A DNA stretch of 64,000 nucleotides from Paulinella micropora (GCA_019918135.1 WBZZ01005557.1:62001-126000), one strand, 5' to 3'; shown: positions 35,092 to 46,463, numbered from the stretch's first letter. The notes: generated by a model not told the origin, from the sequence alone. Numbers and translations are program-made.

Positions 35092-36290
35092 ATTTGACAG
35101 GATAAACAACAAGATTCCGTACAAGAAAACAAACTAATATACAAAAAAAATAATGAATATACTACCAGATTGAAGATTTTAATGTATTTTAACTATTTTA
35201 AACAAAAAAAATTGAATTTCTAGCCGTTACAGTTGTTTTTCGACCGTTTGCAATTTATTTGCTAGATAGTTGTTTTGGGTTGCCTGAGCTTGGTTTTTCT
35301 TTGTTTTTATGTTGTTTTACATCAAAATCAATGTAATTATATTTAATTTATTAAATTCTAATGATATTACTTCAAATTCAAATTCAAATTCAAATTTGAC
35401 TAGAAATTTTCAACTTTGCTACTGGTGGCAGCCACTCACTTATAGTCGTTATACATACTCATCGACTACTTGAACTATGCATGAAATTATATTAATACGA
35501 GTTTGTTCAGCATATTTACAATGTTTTTGAAGCATAAAACCGGTGCGGAAGCTTATATTTCAGAGTCAGTGACAGTGTTTTACAATAGTCACTGTGACAC
35601 TCAGACTACTTGCCACTCACTTGTATTCGTTATACACACTCACTGCCTACTTGAACTATGCATGAAATTACATTAATACGAGTTTGTTCAGCATATTTAT
35701 AATGCTTTTGAAGCATAAAACTGGTGCGGAAGCTTATATTTCAGAGCTGTGTTGTACACTAGTCACTGTGACACTCAGACTACTTGCCACTCACTTGTAA
35801 TCGTTATACATACTCACTGCCTACTTGAAGTATGCATGCAATTATATTAATACTAGTTTGTTTAGCATATTTATAATGTTTTTGAAGCATAAAACTGGTG
35901 CGGAAGCTTAGACTTCAGAGTCAGTGACAGTGTTTTACAATAGTCTGTGACACTCTGACTACTTGCCACTCACTTGTAATAGTTATACATACTCACTGAC
36001 TACTTGAACTATGCATAAAATTATATTAATACTAGTTTGTTTAGCATATTTATAATGTTTTTGAAGCATAAAACCGGTGCGGAAGCTTATATTTCAGAGT
36101 CAGTGACAATGTTGTACACTAGTCACTGTGACACTAAGACTACTTGCCACTCACTTGTAATCGTTTTACATACTCACTGACCACTTGAACTATTCATGAA
36201 ATTATATTAATACGAGTTTGTTTAGCATATTTATAATGTTTTTGAAGCATAAAACCGGTGCGGAAGCTTAGACTTCAGAGTGAGTGAGCT
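35092..36290 (+). repeat. Left terminal inverted repeat with five ~180-bp tandem units
   Basis: GCCACTCACTT recurs at 35431, 35612, 35786, 35965 and 36146, giving units of 174-181 bp. Each unit contains AAACYGGTGCGGAAGCTTA and a TATGCATGAAATTATATTAA block. A run of TCAAAT/AAATTC units lies near 35370-35395. The outer ~340 bp are unique and match the right end in reverse. Confidence 0.9.
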
Positions 36291-37590
36291 ATGAAGTTTT
36301 TAAAAACTTGACTAACGACGAATATTTCTACGTGCCTGTTGCTGTCTGCCTCTTCGAGCTATACGATGACGGCAGCGGCCGAGGAGCAACTGGAGGAAGA
36401 CCAAGCTCTTCGGGCCACCAGAACCCTTTATCACCAGCAAGAGTAATCAAAAACAGTCCTTGCTTTTGTCTCTGTAGTGAAACGAAAAGCAATTTCGTTT
36501 GAATTTGAAAGTTGTTTGATTTTCAGGAGTCCAGGTGTTGTGGTAGCCTCGAAATGATGAAACCAACCGATATCATCAATACCGTTCACCGGGTGACGGT
36601 ATTTATCATTTCGGTTGATATTGTCCTCAAAAAACATTGGCTCAGAATCACAAAGGTTGTTTCTGATAAGCCAAGCAAGGTCACGTGACGTTTCCCAAAT
36701 CCAGTCGTTGTGAAAGGCCATGTATGCCACCATTTGTTCAATTTTTCCTGCGTGTGAATCGCATAGGCTTTTGCCATGATTAGATGGCCAAAAATGCCAG
36801 GAAAAATGTTGCAGCCATGGATGTTTAATTCTTGTAAGGCTGGCCTCGGCAAGTGAATATCTTTGCTTGAAATGCTTTCTTCCTCCGTCCGACCCTTGAA
36901 TGACTTTGTTTTTGCCCAGCAGTGCATGAATTACCTTTTGCAGCATATAGCTTTGCCACTGCCGGTAAAAAAAGAAATCTTTATTGGGTCCTGGGTCGTC
37001 AGGACGGAGGAGGGTGTCAATGTACTTTCTCTTGATCCCACCCAACCCATCCCCCAGTAAAAGTACTGCGATACAATCGTTAACGTCTGCAGTCTTACCA
37101 CCCCCCACGCTCATTCGCGAAAAATCAATAATCATTAACACATATGAAAGGTCGTCCTGAACTAACTGTAAATGTTCGTCAAAAAGTTTAGTGTTTTCTT
37201 TAGCGTTGAAATGATGTTCGGCTTTTTTTCATTTCTCTTTCAATTTTTTTTCTTCTCTTTTTCTTCTTCTGAAGTGAACTCTCTGTTACCCTCACTTGTT
37301 TGTAATTCAACGAGCCTGTTCGATTTCTGTGCGAATTCTCGACAATAGTGGCATTTACCCCAGACTTTAGTGTGTCGACACTCCACGTGGAACTGACGGT
37401 GCAAACGTGTCCAAATCGGGCGAGAAGGAGGGACCACGGCTTGCTTCAAATCCTTCCAGGGGTGAATCAAAAATTGTCCAATTTGTCTGGTCCAGAAAGT
37501 ACGTATGTCAGTCAAAGGCATCTGGCGCTGACCGAGAGAGCAAACAGGGGTCCTAATGCAAAATTGTTTTCGACTTCTGCGAAAAAGGAG

Positions 37591-37682
37591 CTACAATGTC
37601 ACGTCATGCTTTTGAAAGTACAGGCAAAGACTTTTAAAAAACCACCTCCAAAAAAAAAAAAAAACAAGACGTGACATTGTAG
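37591..37682. repeat. Short inverted-repeat insertion within the transposase gene
   Basis: CTACAATGTCACGTC at 37591-37605 is perfectly complemented at 37668-37682. The arms enclose ~60 bases ending in a 15-A run. It could be a small hairpin-type insertion or part of an intron. A run of about 18 G follows at about 37731-37747. Confidence 0.6.
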
Positions 37683-38264
37683 CAAAAAATTGGTTGGAGA
37701 ACCACGGTGTCTGCAACCTTGGGACGAGGCGGGGGGGGGGGGGGGGGTGTTACCGAACTCCGTGCAAGCATCTCGGAACATAAAGCTGCACCCACTTTCC
37801 ATCAACCTTGACAAGGGGGGGACATTGACAACCACAATCCGCATCCCGACTGAATGGAGCCCTTCTGCGCAAAAATGACCCCCACATCAACTGGAACTCA
37901 AATAAACCTGCACGCGCTTCGACATCCTTTTGGAATAATTGCAAATTTCTGATCAGGCGGTTGGGCTGGTCGTCAATGGCGGCGCTGATTTCAAAAGTCT
38001 GCACTTGGGCATTGGGCCTCTCTTTGCCTGTAAATGCGATGCCCGAAGAAAAACACTTGTGAGCCCTGCTGCTTGCGGATTCTACATGGTACGTTGGTGG
38101 GACAAAACGCTCACACTTCCAGAGCCCCGCCCCCCCGCCTCCCAAGCAACCGCTAGCTGGGCCTGGGTTCGTCGCACTTGTGCTTCAGCTGGTGCATGTA
38201 TGGCTCCCCCTTCTTGATTGCAGCCGAAATCGCCTGTTCAAGCAAGACAAAGAAACGCATGTGC

Positions 38265-38610
38265 AGATAACCAAAAAAGAAAAGTTGCACAAAGAAAGAA
38301 AGAAATTGAAGAAAGAAATTAAAAAAGAAAAGAAAAAATAAAAAGGAAAGCAGGAATGGAAGAAGGAATGAAGGAAAGCAGGAAGGGAAGAAGGAATGAA
38401 AGAAAGAAAGAAAGAAGGAAAGAAAGAAAGCAGAAGTAAAAAAAAAAAAGAAAAAAAAAGGGGGGGGGCATGATTCAAGGGAAGAAAGAAAAGAAGAAAG
38501 AAGTGAAGGAATGGAGGAAGTGAAGGGAAAGCAGGAAGCAAGGAAGAAAGAAAGGAATGAAAAAAGAGAGAATGAGAGAGAGAATGAGAGAGAGAGAAGA
38601 CCGGTAGAAC
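38265..38610. repeat. Purine (GAAA/GGAA) low-complexity tract
   Basis: About 345 bases almost free of pyrimidines on the plus strand, with GAAAGAAA, GGAAG and GAGAGAGAAT repeats and a G8 run near 38461. It gives Lys/Glu or Phe/Ser/Leu-rich shadow frames and lies inside the minus-strand transposase gene, probably in an intron. Confidence 0.85.
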
Positions 38611-39867
38611 CTGCTTCCAATACACGGGGAAGCTGGCGTACTCGTCGTATACTTTACTCTCCGTTACATACTCAACAAACTGTTTGCCACTGCGTATGTG
38701 GCGATCGTGGGATGGATGGAACTTAGATAAATAAAAATCAACTCCGTATGTATCCATTCCAAGTTCATCACGAGACACAGGATCATAATCAACACGTGTA
38801 TTAGCAAAAGAAAAACCAACAAAGGGACGCAAGGCAGTTACGTTTGGTACACCAAGCCAAGCACAAAATATATTAGAGAGAACAAAACATTCCTGCACCT
38901 CGCCAAGTAAAGAGCAAACATGAGGGGGGACGGTGTGACGGGCGACAGAAGGTAGAGACTGTGTATCCTCAACTATTCTAGCTACAACTGCCAAGCCCCA
39001 CTTTGCCATCTCCATCAAAGGTGCTTCTTCGCAGGAGTGCTTAAAAGCTTTTGTGCCTGTGCCCCCAAGGACTGCAAAACAGAATCAAGAGCTGAGAGCC
39101 TCACGGATGGATTAGAGGGTGGACGAATATCAGACTTTTTTTTTTCTTCTAAAACTACACTCAGACCATCTACCTCATCTACCGAGGTATCTGAAACAAC
39201 AAAATATATATTCCTATTGCTGTGCATCTGAGCAGGCTGGGAAACAGGCGAAGAGGAAGAGGAGGCAAGAGAGGAGGAAAAGGAGCTAAATGTGTCCAAG
39301 GTAGGTTCTTGTTCAGACAGACCGAGCACCAACCTGGCCTGCATGACAACAAACACACAAGAAATAAGTGCTGTAATCATTTCAAAAAAGTTGTCAGCAC
39401 GCAAAGAAGCAAGCACAGCATACCTTGGCCTCATATCTTGCTTGATCTTGACGTACCTCCCGCAAAGGCCGCTTTTTGTTTCCCAGCATGTCGGCCTGAA
39501 GGCAATAAGCATCCACAAAAGCCCACAAACAACACAAACGAAAGAGAAAGTGAAAACACCTCAAAAATGTGTGTAAATGGACATGCACAGCAAATACAAC
39601 AGATACAACGACACAGCAACAAGACTCTGCAATGTCGACATGTTGTTAGTTCTTGCCAACAACCGCCAAAAAAAATGGGAAAAACCGGACCGGACGAGAG
39701 TTTTGGAAAAACACCACAAAATAAGGGTTACATTCCGGGTGCTGGTTGTAACAAAAAGTCGTTGGACGCAGCTTCGACGCAACCTTTTATTTTGGCGCGG
39801 GGTTGTGTGGCGTTTGAGACTGAGAGAAACTCGAGAGTCAAGTCGAGAGTAAGCTGCTTGAAGTCCA

Positions 39868-42000
39868 CTATGGGCGACACTTCACAAGATGCAAGCACTG
39901 GACTACAACCAGCAGCAACCCAAGGTTCCACTTGGGTTGCTTGCTTTTGCCCTACAATTATTGTTCTTTGGTTGTGGCAGCTGCTCAACCAGCTCAAGTC
40001 GCACCAGCTTTGCAAGTACTGGAGGAGAGCTATCGCAGTGTGGATCAGACTAGCAACGCACTCAACGCTGTTTTCGCTGCCCGTGACGAGTCTCAGAAAT
40101 CAGCAGTCATTACTGCTACTCAGGAAGGAGGAGGTCGCTAAGTTGCTAGGCTTGGATCCAGCCTTGATTGAGCTGTCTTGCGGCAGTGCCTCTGGCTCCT
40201 CCACAACTATCAAGATCTCGTTTCCCTCCCTCAGGCTGTTTGTTGCTGTTTGCCATGTTCATGTCTGTTGATGCCAAGGTCGAGTTCGTTCATCCCGAAG
40301 ACACTAGTTTGTTTCGTCCTGGTAACAAAGGTGGCGAAGGGAACCGTAAGTGGATCTTTTCAGAGGAAGGGGCAGAGCTTGTTGCAGGTACCCTTGATGA
40401 AGACAGAATCATGTCTTTACCTTCTGTGTCGTTAAACGGTGTCGAAATAAAGGCTTTACTTTTTACGCGCAACTGCCAAGGCCTCATCTGTAAATGCGAT
40501 GATCGAAGATAATAATACTACCGTAGCTCTTGGTCTTCTGTGGAAATCTATCAAGAGGTTCGTTAAAGCAGCGGAAGAAGATAAAACTGATCGTAATTAT
40601 TATCGTTTTGTATTTGTCTACCGAAACTCAAGCAACGTTGTAAGAGTCCTCCGTTCCACAACAGATTGGATCCATGCTCCTCTTCCTCGCGCGTTTCAAG
40701 ATTTGTTGAATCGGGATGAGAAAGCGCTGTCTTTTTTTACAGAAAAATCCAAGCCGCTGACGGAGGAAGTGGTAAAGAGTGTGGCAAAGCTTTTTCAACT
40801 CAGCGACCAGCATATTGCCAGGAAGAATAAGAGCGGGTTGATTTCGGATGATGACGAATCTGTTCGGTCTGATGCTCATGCTATCTTTAGTAAGCAGTAC
40901 TTGCAGGACGCTTTGGAAGCAAAAGCTGAGGTCCTGGGTTTGAAAGCCAAACTTGAGTCAGCGCAATCAACCATCCAAAGCCTTCGCGATGGTGATGCAG
41001 AAGCCAAAAAAATCGATGATACGCTTAAATTGGTCGATGCCGAGCGGAAGGACAAACTGGCCGCGCAAAGTGAGCTGCACCAGTGCAAAAAAGATTTGGC
41101 TGAAGAACAAAAAAAAATTGGCAAAATGAACGCTGCACAAGAGAAACTGTCAGCCAACATCCAGAAGCTCACCAACGACTTGGCTGCACAAGAAAAAGAA
41201 GTGGCTGCACAAGAGAAACTGTCCGCCAACGTCCAGAAGCTCACCAACGACTTGGACAAAGCCAAAAGGGTATTTGCTATTTTTTCTCTTCTTTCGTTTA
41301 ATCAATTTTTTTTTGTTATTTTTTTTTAGTCTAACGCACGCAACAAACAAGTCAACGCTGACTTGCGAAAGGTTTATGACTTTGTGTTTTCCATTTCTAT
41401 CAAAATCATTATGCTTGTTCAGGAAAACACTGATTACAAGAAGCAGTTAGCTGCATACGTTGAGAACGCACCAGATCAAGCCGAACTGGAAACTGTGGAG
41501 AAAAAGCTTCTCGAAGCCGAGGCAAATGTAAAACAGCTTACCATTGCTCTTCAGCAAGCTGAGTCCAATGCGGCCAAGTATCAAGAAAAGTACAATGACG
41601 CAAAGGTGCAGCTCGTAAGCGTCACCGCGCAGAGGGATATTTTGAAAGAGACGCGGGGTAATTTCGCAACTTCTGTTACTTTCAATCTGATTGTTCATCT
41701 TGTTGTTTGTTTCAGCTTCGAGTAAAATCTTGCCTCGTTATCGTTCTGAAGCATCAGATTCCCCTGAACCGCGCCGTGCACATAAACGCGCTAAGCACTC
41801 CCACCATTCACATCACAAATCATCTGGTAGCGAGTCTGATTGTGAGTCAGACTACACTAAAACAAAGAGCCCTCATTGCTCTAAACATCGACGCAAATAA
41901 CCATTCACATCACAAATCATCTGGTAGCGAGTATGATTGTGAATCAGACTACAGTAAAACTAAGAGCCCTCATTGCTCTAAACATCGACGCAAATATTAA
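39868..42000 (+). pseudogene. Coiled-coil protein gene of the DNA transposon, with introns
   Basis: Starts near ATG 39868 (MGDTSQDASTGLQPAATQ), with a first intron of about 57 bp (GTTCCACT...GGCAG). Helical sequence follows (VLEESYRSVDQTSNALNAVF), then a frameshift near 40125 to RKEEVAKLLGLDPALIELSC. VDAKVEFVHPEDTSLFRPGN and a globular part run to ~40650. A long coiled coil at 40850-41270 includes AAQEKLSANIQKLTNDL repeated almost exactly. Introns near 41269-41329 and 41371-41422 separate further coiled-coil exons (QAELETVEKKLLEAEANVKQ). The basic Ser/His-rich C-terminus lies over a tandem duplication. It would be the accessory protein of the transposon; no family recognised. Confidence 0.55.
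41805..41998 (+). repeat. 97-bp tandem duplication at the 3' end of the coiled-coil gene
   Basis: 41805-41901 is repeated at 41902-41998 with a few changes; each copy encodes HSHHKSSGSE...CSKHRRK. Because 97 is not a multiple of three, the second copy is in another frame and lies after the first copy's TAA. Confidence 0.9.
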
Positions 42001-42096
42001 ACTTAAAACTTAGTCTGACAAATATTTTTGTTTTTTCTGAATAAAATGTCACCAACATTAATATTATTACACTTTTATTCCGGAATGAAATTTTAA

Positions 42097-42896
42097 TACA
42101 AAAACATTATAAATATGCTAAACAAACTAGTATTAATATAATTTCATGCATAGTTCAAGTAGTCAGTGAGTATGTATAACGATTACAAGTGAGTGGCAAG
42201 TAGTCTGAGTGTCACCGTGACTAGTGTACAACACGGTCACTGACTCTGAAGTCTAAGCTTCCGCACCAGTTTTATGCTTCAAAAGCATTATAAATATGCT
42301 GAACAAACTCGTATTAATGTAATTTCATGCATAGTTCAAGTAGGCAGTGAGTGTGTATAACGAATACAAGTGAGTGGCAAGTAGTCTGAGTGTCACAGTG
42401 ACTATTGTAAAACACTGTCACTGACTCTGAAATATAAGCTTCCGCACCGGTTTTATGCTTCAAAAACATTGTAAATATGCTGAACAAACTCGTATTAATA
42501 TAATTTCATGCATAGTTCAAGTAGTCGATGAGTATGTATAACGACTATAAGTGAGTGGCTGCCACCAGTAGCAAAGTTGAAAATTTCTAGTCAAATTTGA
42601 ATTTGAATTTGAATTTGAAGTAATATCATTAGAATTTAATAATTAAATATAATTACATTGATTTTGATGTAAAACAACATAAAAACAAAGAAAAACCAAG
42701 CCCAGGCAACCCAAAACAACTATCTAGCAAATAAATTGCAAACGGTCGAAAAACAACTGTAACGGCTAGAAATTCAATTTTTTTTGTTTAAAATAGTTAA
42801 AATACATTAAAATCTTTAATCTGGTAGTATATTCATTATTTTTTTATATATTAGTTTTTTTTCTTGTACGGAATCTTGTTGTTTATCCTGTCTTCT
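42097..42896 (-). repeat. Right terminal inverted repeat with about three ~180-bp units
   Basis: Reverse complement of the left terminal repeat. The unit marker recurs at about 42191, 42372 and 42552 (periods 181 and 180). The outer ~340 bp match 35096-35430 almost base for base. The two ends differ in number of internal units (three against five). Confidence 0.9.
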
Positions 42897-44046
42897 CATA
42901 CCTCTAGTACCTGTTGTCCGAGTCCAGATGCGAGCAAGAACATCCATTTCGTTATACTTCACCGCATGGCATTACACAGAGGCGGTGCGGCAATGGATAG
43001 GCTAGCTAAGGCGCAGGGATGGACGATCATGGGAAAGGATTGGCGAGAAGCCGTGAGAAAGTGTGAGTGCTGTAGTCTAGCTAAGATGCGAGAAGTAGAT
43101 CACAGTTCGAAGAACAGACATGACAGGGATTGGGCCCCAGGAGAATGCTTAGTCATGGATACTCAATTTTACTTAGTATTGTCTCATGATGGTAGGAAAT
43201 ACAAGTACACCATTGATTGCGTAGCTAGCGGATACGTAAAGGACTACTACCTAAAACAAAAGAACGAGTTTTTCGACTATTTTCTTGAGGCAGTTGCATT
43301 CTTCAACTGAACGTCAGACAGGAAATGCTTTTAGAATGGTCAAGTCAGATCAGGAGTATGGGGGTTACGGAGTTTTTAAGTCCTGGGTTAAGCGTACAGG
43401 AGTAGAATTCTACCCGTCCCCTAAGGGCCACAGTAAGAGTAATGCAGTGATAGAAAGATCATATCTAACCATGGAAGGCCCAGCAACAGCTGCCAGACTT
43501 GACGCGGGTTTGCCCATAAGTTTTTGGACAGACATGGAAAAGAACTCTACTTACATCGAAAATAGGATACCCAACGCACACGGAAGGTTCAAGGGTATTT
43601 TCCCTTTTGAGGCCATCTTCAAAAAGAAACCGCTAATGTCACACCTAAAACCCATTGGTTGTGCTGCTATGATGAAGGTGGAGAGCAAGAAGGGAGAGCC
43701 CAATGGTGTGCCTGTCATATTTCTAGGGTACGAAGCAACCACTGGATACTACAGAGTGTATGCTCCTATAGGCAAACGTATCTACGGAGATCTGAGAGAT
43801 GTTCGTTTCGATGTGAATCGCATGGGAAAAAGAGTAGCTGCTAAAGTTCTCAAGATAGACCCCCTAGGGGACGAGAAGTTAGAAAGGGTAAATTGGAATA
43901 AGGATCCACCAGTCCCAAAGTCTCGTACAGCAGGGGGAGATGTTGAGAACAATCAAGGAAGCGGGATCGTCGACGCTGTAGAAATAGAGGGATCTGAAGG
44001 GGGAAACTATCCTAGGAAACAGGGTTTGCCCATTTCGAGTGCCTAG
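42897..44046 (+). pseudogene. copia-2 integrase
   Basis: Continues the pre-integrase domain after the transposon: NIHFVILHRMALHRGG and RKCECCSLAKMREVDH (His/Cys zinc-binding). The core has GECLVMDTQFYLVLSHDGRK with the first Asp. A 4-base disruption near 43307 shifts the frame. Then MVKSDQEYGGYGVFKSW gives the second Asp and HSKSNAVIERSYLTMEG the Glu. The distal part has FKGIFPFEAIFKKKPLMSHL and GYEATTGYYRVYAPIGKRIY. It is the DDE integrase that would insert copia cDNA. Confidence 0.8.
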
Positions 44047-44767
44047 GTCTTCTGTAGTTGTGGAAAAAGAAGTTGTGATAGTGGAAAGTGATAGTGATAC
44101 GGATGCCGAACAGTCGTCCCCACCAGTCACCCCACAAGTCCATGATCCGGGAGGAAACCCACAACCAGAAAAAGAGAGTATCAGTACACCGCCAGTCAGT
44201 TCGATAGCCTTTCCCAAAGCAAAGAATAGGAAGGCAAGACTGTCGAACCGACTGGACCCATTACAGGGAGTTGAAGTAGCAGTTCCTGCCCCAGAATTTG
44301 GAGAAAAATGGGCTCAGACTCAATATGGAGAGCAGTGGCGCACACATATCAGAAAGGGACGTGCCGTTCGTCCAGGTGGAGCTTTGAAAGCAATCTCAGG
44401 AAAGATGGAACCTACGCATTACATAGACTTCGGAGAGGGAAAAGCAGAGAGAATGTTAGATAGTGAGATAGAGAAATATAGGATTATTTCAGTCGGTACG
44501 ACCAGTCTTATCAACCCCCCAGAAGTCAGCGTAGAAACCCCAGTCGTGCCCAAGTCGGACGAAGGAGAACAAACTCAGTCAGTATTGTCTCCAAATAAGC
44601 CCAACCCCGCTACTTTTCGTTCATGGACGCAGGGTGAGATATCAGGCGATAATCTCATACCTGCGGGACAGAAGAGAGTCAGACCCCAGAAGCAACCAGT
44701 TGCTCCTCCAGTTAGCGTAGCACCAGCTACTGTAGCGTCAACACAACCACCACCCAAGATTGCTTGA
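44039..44767 (+). CDS. copia-2 linker between integrase and RT
   Basis: A 242-codon frame, Pro/Ser/Glu-rich and disordered, with two islands shared with copia-1: VPAPEFGEKWAQTQYGEQW and FRSWTQGEISGDNLIPAG. Overlaps the integrase frame by eight bases and the RT frame by eight bases in different phases. It is most likely one polyprotein broken by small indels. Confidence 0.5.
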   Translation: MPRSSVVVEKEVVIVESDSDTDAEQSSPPVTPQVHDPGGNPQPEKESISTPPVSSIAFPKAKNRKARLSNRLDPLQGVEVAVPAPEFGEKWAQTQYGEQWRTHIRKGRAVRPGGALKAISGKMEPTHYIDFGEGKAERMLDSEIEKYRIISVGTTSLINPPEVSVETPVVPKSDEGEQTQSVLSPNKPNPATFRSWTQGEISGDNLIPAGQKRVRPQKQPVAPPVSVAPATVASTQPPPKIA

Positions 44768-45959
44768 GGTAGTGCCCGATTTTGCTCATAATGCTTGTTT
44801 TTACTCTGCCATTGAACTGCCTCCCGATATCAAACCACAAGATAAGAAGGCAGCAAGAGAGAAAGAGATAAAACAGCAGGAAGAGTTGAGATCGTTCGAA
44901 TGGGTGAGAGAGACAGAGGCGAGGAGAAGTGGCAGCAAAATAATACCACTAACATGGGTAGATACGGTAAAGCCAGACCCTAAAGGTGACACTTATTGCA
45001 AGGCCAGAACAGCAATAAGAGGAGATTTAATATTAACGGAACCTGGCATTCATTTTAATGCTAAACGTACATATTCTCCTACTGCTCATCACCGCACATT
45101 TCTCATGTTTGTTGCGCACGCTGCTGTTCATAACAGAGATTTGAGGCTTGTTGATTTTGTCACTGCATATTTGCACGAAATCATGCCTTACACCATCTAC
45201 GTACGTCCTCCACCTGGTTTTGAACGTGTTGGGTGGGTGTGGTTCATTCTCAAAGCGTATTACGGTCACCCTGAATCAGGACGGCTTTGGTACGATGTCC
45301 TGAATGAGATTGTGGTTAAGTTTGGGTTCAAGCCCCTTGCCATTGACAAGGCATCGTATGCAATTGTGAAGAACAACAACCCACTGCACACCACATTGAT
45401 CACATTTCATGTAGATGATGGATTGTATGTAGCTAACGAGAAAGAGCACTTTGAGTTAGTTAAGTTCTTCCAGAAAAGTGGTTTGAGATGCAAGGACCTT
45501 GGTGTTGCCACATCGTTCAAAAACATTTCGCTCGATCATTTCGAGAATGGCATCCTTGTACACCAGAGGATTTGTATTAAAGCCGTGTTGCTCAAGCTTG
45601 GCTATGACGGCGCTATTCCCGCCAAGTCCCCCAATACCTCTGATGTTGTTCGTCCACTCAAGCCCAGACATCCCATTTTAGAGTATGATCTTCGTAGTCT
45701 CATTGGTGTCTTACTTTTCGTAGCAGTCAACACTCAGCTTTTGATCGTTTGTGCTCTGAACATGGCAGCTTTGGATATGGTTCCGAACCCCCCTCGTGCG
45801 TATTCGCGTATCGATAAGATCTGCAGGTTTTTGGTTACTACTCGTGGGATTTTCTTTCGTAGAGCGGACAAAACTATCACTTCGATGTGGAGTTACGCTA
45901 ACCAGGGGGAGCGTAAGCACAGGCAACTTTCCGGGTCGCCCGTCATGGAATCGTTTTAG
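44760..45959 (+). CDS. copia-2 reverse transcriptase
   Basis: An uninterrupted 399-codon frame. N-terminal helices are REKEIKQQEELRSFEWVRET and IIPLTWVDTVKPDPKG. The fingers have KARTAIRGDLILTEPGIHFN. Palm motif A is LRLVDFVTAYLHEIMPYTIY. A copia-specific FILKAYYGHPESGRLWYDVL follows. The catalytic pair lies in ITFHVDDGLYVANEKEHFEL (VDD). The connection has SLIGVLLFVAVNTQLLIVCA. Frame ends at 45957, just before RNase H. It is the best-preserved enzyme of the copia elements here and suits phylogenetic placement. Confidence 0.88.
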   Translation: MLEVVPDFAHNACFYSAIELPPDIKPQDKKAAREKEIKQQEELRSFEWVRETEARRSGSKIIPLTWVDTVKPDPKGDTYCKARTAIRGDLILTEPGIHFNAKRTYSPTAHHRTFLMFVAHAAVHNRDLRLVDFVTAYLHEIMPYTIYVRPPPGFERVGWVWFILKAYYGHPESGRLWYDVLNEIVVKFGFKPLAIDKASYAIVKNNNPLHTTLITFHVDDGLYVANEKEHFELVKFFQKSGLRCKDLGVATSFKNISLDHFENGILVHQRICIKAVLLKLGYDGAIPAKSPNTSDVVRPLKPRHPILEYDLRSLIGVLLFVAVNTQLLIVCALNMAALDMVPNPPRAYSRIDKICRFLVTTRGIFFRRADKTITSMWSYANQGERKHRQLSGSPVMESF

Positions 45960-46043
45960 GACATTGATCCTACTCATTTAGCTCAGAACTCAGTCAAACT
46001 CGGTGAAGGGGAAATTCCAAAGGAAATCCGGCAAAAGACCCCT

Positions 46044-46463
46044 GTGTTCGGTTATTGCGATTCCGATTTCGCTTCTCGTGTTGAGGACAGAAGATCTCGC
46101 AGCGGTTTCATTTTCTTCTTTCACTTGACCCCGATTTCAGTTTTCTCTAAGTTGCAGTCCGTTGTTGCCAATATGACTGTCGAAGCTGAGATTATAGCCG
46201 CAAATGAGGCGGTTAGGGAGGCAGAGGCCATTCGGAAGGTGCTGGTCGATATGGGTTATTCGCCAGGAATCATCCCGATTCTTGAGGATAACTCTGGAGC
46301 TATTTTGTTGTCAGCCAGAGACCTTGGTGCGAACCGTACTAAACATATCGTAGTACGTTTTCATTATTTGGTTGACAGATGCCGTGCAAGGTCCGTGCAA
46401 TTGTATAAAATCGCGTCGAAGAAAAATTTAGCGGATTATCTGACTAATGGAGACAAAACATAA
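46044..46463 (+). CDS. copia-2 RNase H
   Basis: Opens with FGYCDSDFASRVEDRRSRSG, the first catalytic Asp of copia RNase H. Next come SVVANMTVEAEIIAANEAVR (Glu), IPILEDNSGAILLSARDLGA (Asp) and RTKHIVVRFHYLVDRCRA. It ends SKKNLADYLTNGDKT at 46461. Lies 85 bases after the RT frame in another phase; the intervening DPTHLAQNSVKLGEGE-like sequence connects them. Last gene before the 3' non-coding region. Confidence 0.85.
   Translation: MFGYCDSDFASRVEDRRSRSGFIFFFHLTPISVFSKLQSVVANMTVEAEIIAANEAVREAEAIRKVLVDMGYSPGIIPILEDNSGAILLSARDLGANRTKHIVVRFHYLVDRCRARSVQLYKIASKKNLADYLTNGDKT

Larger units (their letters stand above)
36431..39518 (-). pseudogene. Transposase-like gene of the DNA transposon (multi-exon)
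   Basis: Several minus-strand exons. The 5' part (39518-39015) contains RRPLREVRQDQARYEAK-like sequence, then a GT-AG intron (about 39428-39344) and ARLVLGLSEQEPTLDTF. Next is 39018-38620 (FVLSNIFCAWLGVPNVTALR, MDTYGVDFYLSKFHPSHDRH). A disordered middle with Cys/His pairs (HVECRHTKVWGKCHYCREFA) follows. The 3' part (37141-36431) has the catalytic-looking region: VNDCIAVLLLGDGLGG, VIQGSDGGRKHFKQRYSL, and HFSWHFWPSNHGKSLCDSHA. The SDG and HGKxxCD motifs are of the kind seen in eukaryotic DDE transposases. Exact exon borders are unresolved and a purine-rich expansion lies inside. Confidence 0.55.
35092..42896. mobile_element. DNA transposon with long satellite-bearing terminal inverted repeats
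   Basis: About 7.8 kb with terminal inverted repeats of roughly 0.8-1.2 kb that match from GACAGGATAAACAACAAGAT inward. CATACC occurs on both sides (35086-35091 and 42897-42902), consistent with a 6-bp target duplication. The outermost four bases of the two ends differ (ATTT versus AGAA), so the boundary is uncertain by a few bases. It carries a minus-strand transposase-like gene and a plus-strand coiled-coil gene, divergently arranged and with introns. The superfamily is not identified. Confidence 0.82.

Noticed and set aside
35431..36290. Regularly spaced repeats resembling a CRISPR array
   Set aside because: Units are ~180 bp tandem copies without unique spacers, and they recur inverted at the other transposon end in a eukaryotic context.
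37724..37747. Long G-run as a structural or regulatory element
   Set aside because: A homopolymer of about 18 G next to a 15-A run is most likely slippage or assembly noise; nothing else supports a function.
38153..38620. Phe/Ser/Leu-rich minus-strand frame resembling a membrane protein
   Set aside because: Encoded by a purine tract (GAAA repeats); composition artefact inside the transposase gene.
35092..42896. Second Polinton, suggested by a 6-bp target duplication and long terminal inverted repeats
   Set aside because: No capsid, polymerase, ATPase or RVE integrase inside; genes are transposase-like and coiled-coil with introns.
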